The notes beneath the pieces were generated by a model. It was not told where the DNA came from. It saw only the letters and a list, made by a program, of their open reading frames with translations, and did no database searches. Below are positions 59,997 to 64,000 of a stretch of DNA of 64,000 nt, one piece after another; position 1 is the stretch's first letter, and every line of letters begins with the position of its first letter. A program made the position numbers and the translations under genes. Source of the DNA: Rhabditoides inermis (Eukaryota > Nematoda > Chromadorea > Rhabditida > Rhabditidae); NCBI GenBank assembly GCA_963966185.1, contig CAWZYM010000157.1, forward strand, positions 17,516 to 81,515. Reading direction: 5' to 3'.

Positions 59997-61730
59997 TGCG
60001 CTCTCTCTCGGGATCGGCCAAGCAAGTCTCACTCTGCAGTCATCTCAGGTGCGAGAAAATAGAACATTTTAATCTTATGGAGTCCAAGATGATGGCTTAC
60101 CGAGATGAAATCCACAAGATTGGAATAATCACCTACATATGTATAACAAAAATACTTTTGAAAAAAGTAGCTATACTTCGCTCACTTCCTCGTATCAAGT
60201 AATCAAGTTTGTCATTGGCGATCAGCCTGCTTCGGCCTTGGCTGAAGCGCCTGCCGCGCAAAGAATTAAGATTACCGGAGTTCCGGAGTACGTTAGTACG
60301 AAAAAAACCAAAGCTTTTCTACTTCACTCCCCCTCAGGACTATGGAACATGTGGACCTCGAAACAACAGCCAAATCATGGTCACTGCGACCAAGTCAGGA
60401 GTTGATAATAGATTTTCAGCTGAAGACTGTCGTAGATAAGTATCCCTCCGAGAGAAACAGTGAGCCGGCACGGAGTAGGCTACACGTATTTTAGAATCAC
60501 TGTTGACATTAAGTGGAGTGGTTATAGGAATTCGTTTCCTGTGGTCAGTTGAATCTCACATTATCGGACAAGCTGGTCCTTATTTGCCGCGCATTCGATT
60601 ATCGATGGAAATCAAATAGCTATCGATAACCAACATCAATGTTGGTTCGTATGAGTATTGTCCGCAAGGCAAATACCCGAATGGGAATGAATGCAAGAGC
60701 CCGATTGGTGTACCTGCAATCATCGCAAAACGTTAACGATTTCATGTTCTTATGAGTGATTTACTTTACTACGAGTAATTATCGTGTTAGAGATAACGTA
60801 TAAACATTTGAATAGTTTGATTTGAAGAATCCCCGCAATTTTTGTTGATAAATGCTTTGCAGTTGGAATTTTGTTGACTAGGAATGTCGGAGTGTACCAA
60901 CTTTGAGCGGCTGTTCCCAAAAAATGTGTCTTTCGATTTTTGATTTTAATAACTGAAAATGACCGTCATAATCTGCTTAATATAACGTTGTTTTCATTTG
61001 GACTGGGCGGACATCGGTTAAATTTTCAAAAAAGAAAATATCTGGAAAAATAGAAAATTTTTCGGTTTTGTGACTATAACTTTTCAATCATTGAAATTAT
61101 GCAGAAACGTTCAATTATAAACTTGTTTCTAATAGTGTAACGAGTAAAATGACACCTTCAGATCAAAGTTTGGTTGAGTTTGGGCCATTATGCAAATTTG
61201 GGGTACCGTATACCATATCTGGTACCAAAAATTTTTTTGGACTTAGCCACTGCGCAGGATGTGTTCAGAATGTTCGAAAACCTCAGGAAAATTGATTTCA
61301 TCAAAATCCGTGACTATGATTTTTCTAGTTTTGGTCTAGTCTGTGGAGAGTTCGATTTTTACAGAGACCGTGTGATATATATGAAAAGGTGGGTGTGGAG
61401 AGGGACATATATGAAGAGAGATAATCATCTTGAGAGACTCACTTCTGACAAAGTAGTCCTCAGCTGGTGAGTGAATGGAGGCGAGGTGAGCCTGATTGGA
61501 TTGTTGCAAACAGTACGTCTCCGCCATCGCGAATCCCGATATCGTCAGCGTGCTCTTGGGGTACACCTGAACAAGGCCCCGCCCACTGTGACCACGCCCA
61601 CTTACTTACCATGTAACATGATCCAGTGAGAGCGAAGTAGTTCCAGGATGGAAGACAGGGGCCTAGCGTCTGAAAAAAGCTCTCTCTCTCTCTCTCTCTC
61701 GCGCTCTCTATCTCTTTCTCGCTCTCTCTA

Positions 61731-61764
<34 letters not shown>

Positions 61765-62121
61765 CTTACCGGCGACTGCGTTGGAGCAGAAGGTGTAGAG
61801 GTCAGAAGCGTCACGCATATGAACATCCGCTTTTCCTGAAGTTACCCATTCACAACAGTAGTTTTTGTTAAGATCCTCGAAACTTTCTTCCCAAAGTCAT
61901 AACTCATGACTCATAACATGCGCATCGTAAATGTGTAAGTAGCTTCATCAAAACAACCATTTGAGGCGTTGCTAGGAAATTTCGAAGAGACCGCTACTTG
62001 AAAGGGTTTACCTACCCTGCAGTTGTGGAGCTTCCATCGACATCCCTGGCTCACTCCATAGCCATAACCAGACATCGAGACGCACTGGCCAGAGTCGAGC
62101 TGCGGCTCCCCTACACAGAAA

Positions 62122-62160
<39 letters not shown>

Positions 62161-62607
62161 TCTTTCTCTCTCTCTCTCTCTCGCTATCTCTCTCTCTCTT
62201 CCTCCCCCTCTCCCCCTCACCTTCTGCCCAGTTTGCGTACTGCATGGGCGTCCAGTCTGTCCACATCCAGAGTGCCTGGCTGTACAGCCCACTCCCTCCC
62301 ACCCAGATATCGCCAGAATACGACGTGGTGTACTCTGCAGACAGTCTATCGTTCTATTCTCGCGGTGAGTCGCGTATTGTGGAGTAGATCAGAGAAAGAC
62401 GGACAGTCTGCGGTAAACGCGCTCAAAGGGAACACAGAGGCAGACGGCATGTGCTCCAATTATTCAAAAGGAGAGAGAGAGGGAGAGAGAGGGACGCACC
62501 GCATAGCGCTTTCTGTAAGGTTGCGTCAGTGACGGCGGCGAGGTGTCCCCTCTGCGACACGCAGTACTGTTCCGCGTCGATGAAAGACGCCGCGTCTTTG
62601 ACCAGCT

Positions 62608-62662
<55 letters not shown>

Positions 62663-62664
62663 TG

Positions 62665-62714
<50 letters not shown>

Positions 62715-62818
62715 CCTCTCCCTACCATATAGCACTTTCCCTGATAGACTTCTCCGTCGCACTGCGCGTCTACTGTTGAGAGAAGGGGAAGTAGAGCGAG
62801 CGCGAGCAGTGTCCGCAT
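58585..62818 (-). CDS. Secreted protein with two C-type lectin domains
   Basis: Nine exons in phase: 62726-62818, 62500-62605, 62221-62334, 62016-62110, 61770-61835, 61610-61669, 61443-61566, 58835-58986, 58585-58716; 313 residues. A signal peptide ([18 protein letters not shown]) precedes two CTLDs separated by a Thr/Pro/Ser linker ([12 protein letters not shown]). Domain 1: [55 protein letters not shown]. Domain 2: [68 protein letters not shown]-type calcium-binding triplets are absent or altered, so classical sugar binding is doubtful. The 2456 bp intron 7 (58987-61442) contains a large inverted-repeat element. Typical of nematode clec genes. Confidence 0.88.
59050..61379. mobile_element. 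2.3 kb element with inverted repeats of about 800 bp
   Basis: The outer sequence TCACACGGTCTCTGTAAAAA (59052 on) is matched inverted near 61358-61377, and the arms stay similar to about 59860 and 60590. TA dinucleotides flank both ends (59050-59051; 61378-61379), fitting a TA-target element. The 730 bp centre shows open frames without recognisable motifs. It lies inside intron 7 of the lectin gene. Class is not assigned: a foldback element or a Tc1/mariner-like non-autonomous element are candidates. Confidence 0.8.
62612..62712. repeat. (CT)n microsatellite in lectin intron 1
   Basis: Nearly pure CT dinucleotides; on the coding strand it is a GA tract filling most of the 120 bp first intron. 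Confidence 0.97.
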
Positions 62819-63448
62819 ACCGGCAAGGTGTGCAAATCTTATCGAATCGCCGCGAGGATTATGCCATATAATGCGCACTGATCGATGGGGCGTGCGATAA
62901 CGTCGGATTCTGATGACGAATTGCTGTGGAACGTAAAGGAGCCGCTCAGCTGCCCATCTACATTGCCGCGATGATACTGGTAAGATGATGCACGCTGTCG
63001 TTGTCGTTGACTTGCGATTCAGGCTCGCGATTCTCTCTCGCATGCGAAATCCGCGTTGGCGTTCTAGCATGTCGACAGGGACACTCGGATGCGACTGTTC
63101 GAGCAATGCCCCGTGAGTTGCGAGGGGGCTGCGAACACTGAACACTTTAAGAACATCGCCTCACAAACAGAGCTGGACATGGCGCTGTTTCAGTGGAGCA
63201 GATGGGGCGCGAGCAGGGAGATTCTTCGGTCGCGGACGCGGCCTTTGCACAGCACCTCCAACTTTTCTATGAAGTTTGTAGAGAAATAGACCGATCACCG
63301 CCAATCTTCTATTTACAGTAATCCGTACTGGATACAGTAGTTCCTATATCTCCTATCCGCTGTAGCCAGTACTTCACACAGTAATCTCTATTTATACAGT
63401 AGATCCTATCTCCTACCGTAACCCTATTTCCTACCGTATGTTTTGCAG

Positions 63449-64000
63449 AATGTTCTGCCTGCCAGCTGCCATTGTCGCACAGTTACAGCATCTCGAACAG
63501 AGTGAGCAAGTGCTGCGTGAATTTTCCACCAATCACTCGATTTCAGATGGGCTTCTCGGAAGTATGGCGCTCCATCCATATGTACTGCAACGAGACGAAC
63601 ACCGACCAGAGGTTCATAATCGCAGTCGACATTCTAATAAGCGGTGTCCATTCCACCCAGTCTACGATGCAGATGGCCACAATTCATTCCCTATATCAGA
63701 TGGGATTTCTTTGGTGAGACAACATTCTGTGAAGCTGAAGAGCTTGAAATAAGTGACAGTGTGATTTCAGTGAATCAGTAGAGGAGTTCTGTCTGATGAA
63801 ACGTGGGCTCAGTCACGCTCAGTCATATACTTCATACAAAAACAAACACTCGATGCATTCGACACAAATGATGTGAAAATGTCTAGGTACTGTAATCACA
63901 TCGCAAAATGTATCTTCCCAATATCATTTTCAGGATGACGAGGGCACATCTGAACAAGATGACGACACAATCGGACATGGAAGACTTTGAGTTGGCGTTC
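63449..64000 (+). CDS. Unrecognised gene, partial (runs off the window)
   Basis: Two exons are supported. The first is 63449-63713, with a probable 45 bp intron inside it (donor GTGAGC after ISNR, acceptor TTTCAG before MGFSEVW); its length is a multiple of three, so the frame is kept either way. The second starts at 63944 and continues past 64000 (MTRAHLNKMTTQSDMEDF). The encoded stretch includes CSACQLPLSHSYS, VWRSIHMYCNETNTD (a possible N-glycosylation site) and ILISGVHSTQSTMQMA. Candidate upstream exons lie at 62971-62979 (MIL) and 63068-63112 (to FEQCP), but the link between 63112 and 63449 is unresolved. Divergent from the lectin gene. No family recognised. Confidence 0.5.

Noticed and set aside
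60139..60439. Open frames in the centre of the large inverted-repeat element
   Set aside because: No transposase catalytic motif is visible, and two overlapping frames of similar length argue for chance.

Overview
The window looks like nuclear DNA of an ecdysozoan, most likely a free-living nematode. The basis is: genes cut into many short exons by introns of about 40-60 bp with extended TTTCAG-type acceptors; close gene packing on both strands; a C-type lectin gene with two lectin domains; a pair of multi-pass receptor-like genes; and conserved eukaryotic genes (SF3B6, UQCRB, VPS33B, a BTB-BACK-Kelch protein). The phylum is an inference, since no rRNA or spliced-leader RNA gene is present to settle it. 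Introns often carry (CT)n tracts on the coding strand, just upstream of the 3' splice site.

Layout. 1-28.1 kb: three guanylyl cyclase genes on the + strand (404-7781, 15596-21223, 22578-28144), each built as TM1, extracellular helical NIT-like domain, TM2, linker, class III cyclase. The first two are recent copies; the third is older. A BTB-BACK-Kelch gene lies on the - strand between the first two (9034-13991). 28.5-38.2 kb: two related multi-pass receptor-like genes in opposite orientations; the first carries two frameshifts and is called a pseudogene, the second is open. 30-46 kb: a segmental duplication of about 6 kb (29985-35935 and 39815-46150). Each copy holds an ABHD1/3-type lipase gene whose long first intron contains a complete same-strand VPS33B gene. 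46-51.1 kb: an apparently exact tandem duplication of 2553 bp carrying the promoter and first exon of a small unrecognised gene (50594-53020). 53.4-58.5 kb: compact housekeeping stretch with two small membrane proteins, UQCRB and SF3B6 (divergent), a secreted six-cysteine peptide and an unrecognised Ser-rich membrane protein. 58.6-62.8 kb: a two-domain C-type lectin gene on the - strand, with a 2.3 kb element with long inverted repeats inside one intron. 63-64 kb: part of an unrecognised gene that runs off the window.

Mobile DNA is plentiful, and several insertions can be proved by comparing the tandem paralogues, where one copy has the empty site: an interspersed insertion, a MITE and a tRNA-like SINE in cyclase gene 1, and a 205 bp MITE with TAA target duplications next to the second VPS33B/ABHD block. 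A 26 bp minisatellite of about 56 units fills the catalytic-domain intron of cyclase gene 1.

The most interesting system here is the cluster of NIT-type receptor guanylyl cyclases. Class III cyclase residues for GTP use are all present, so the three genes probably make cGMP in response to a signal sensed by the extracellular helical domain. NIT-domain cyclases are known from other invertebrates as candidate nitric oxide/nitrate-type sensors; a triple cluster in a nematode-like genome would be new to me and should be checked. The nested VPS33B gene inside the ABHD gene, kept in both duplicate blocks, is the second notable arrangement.
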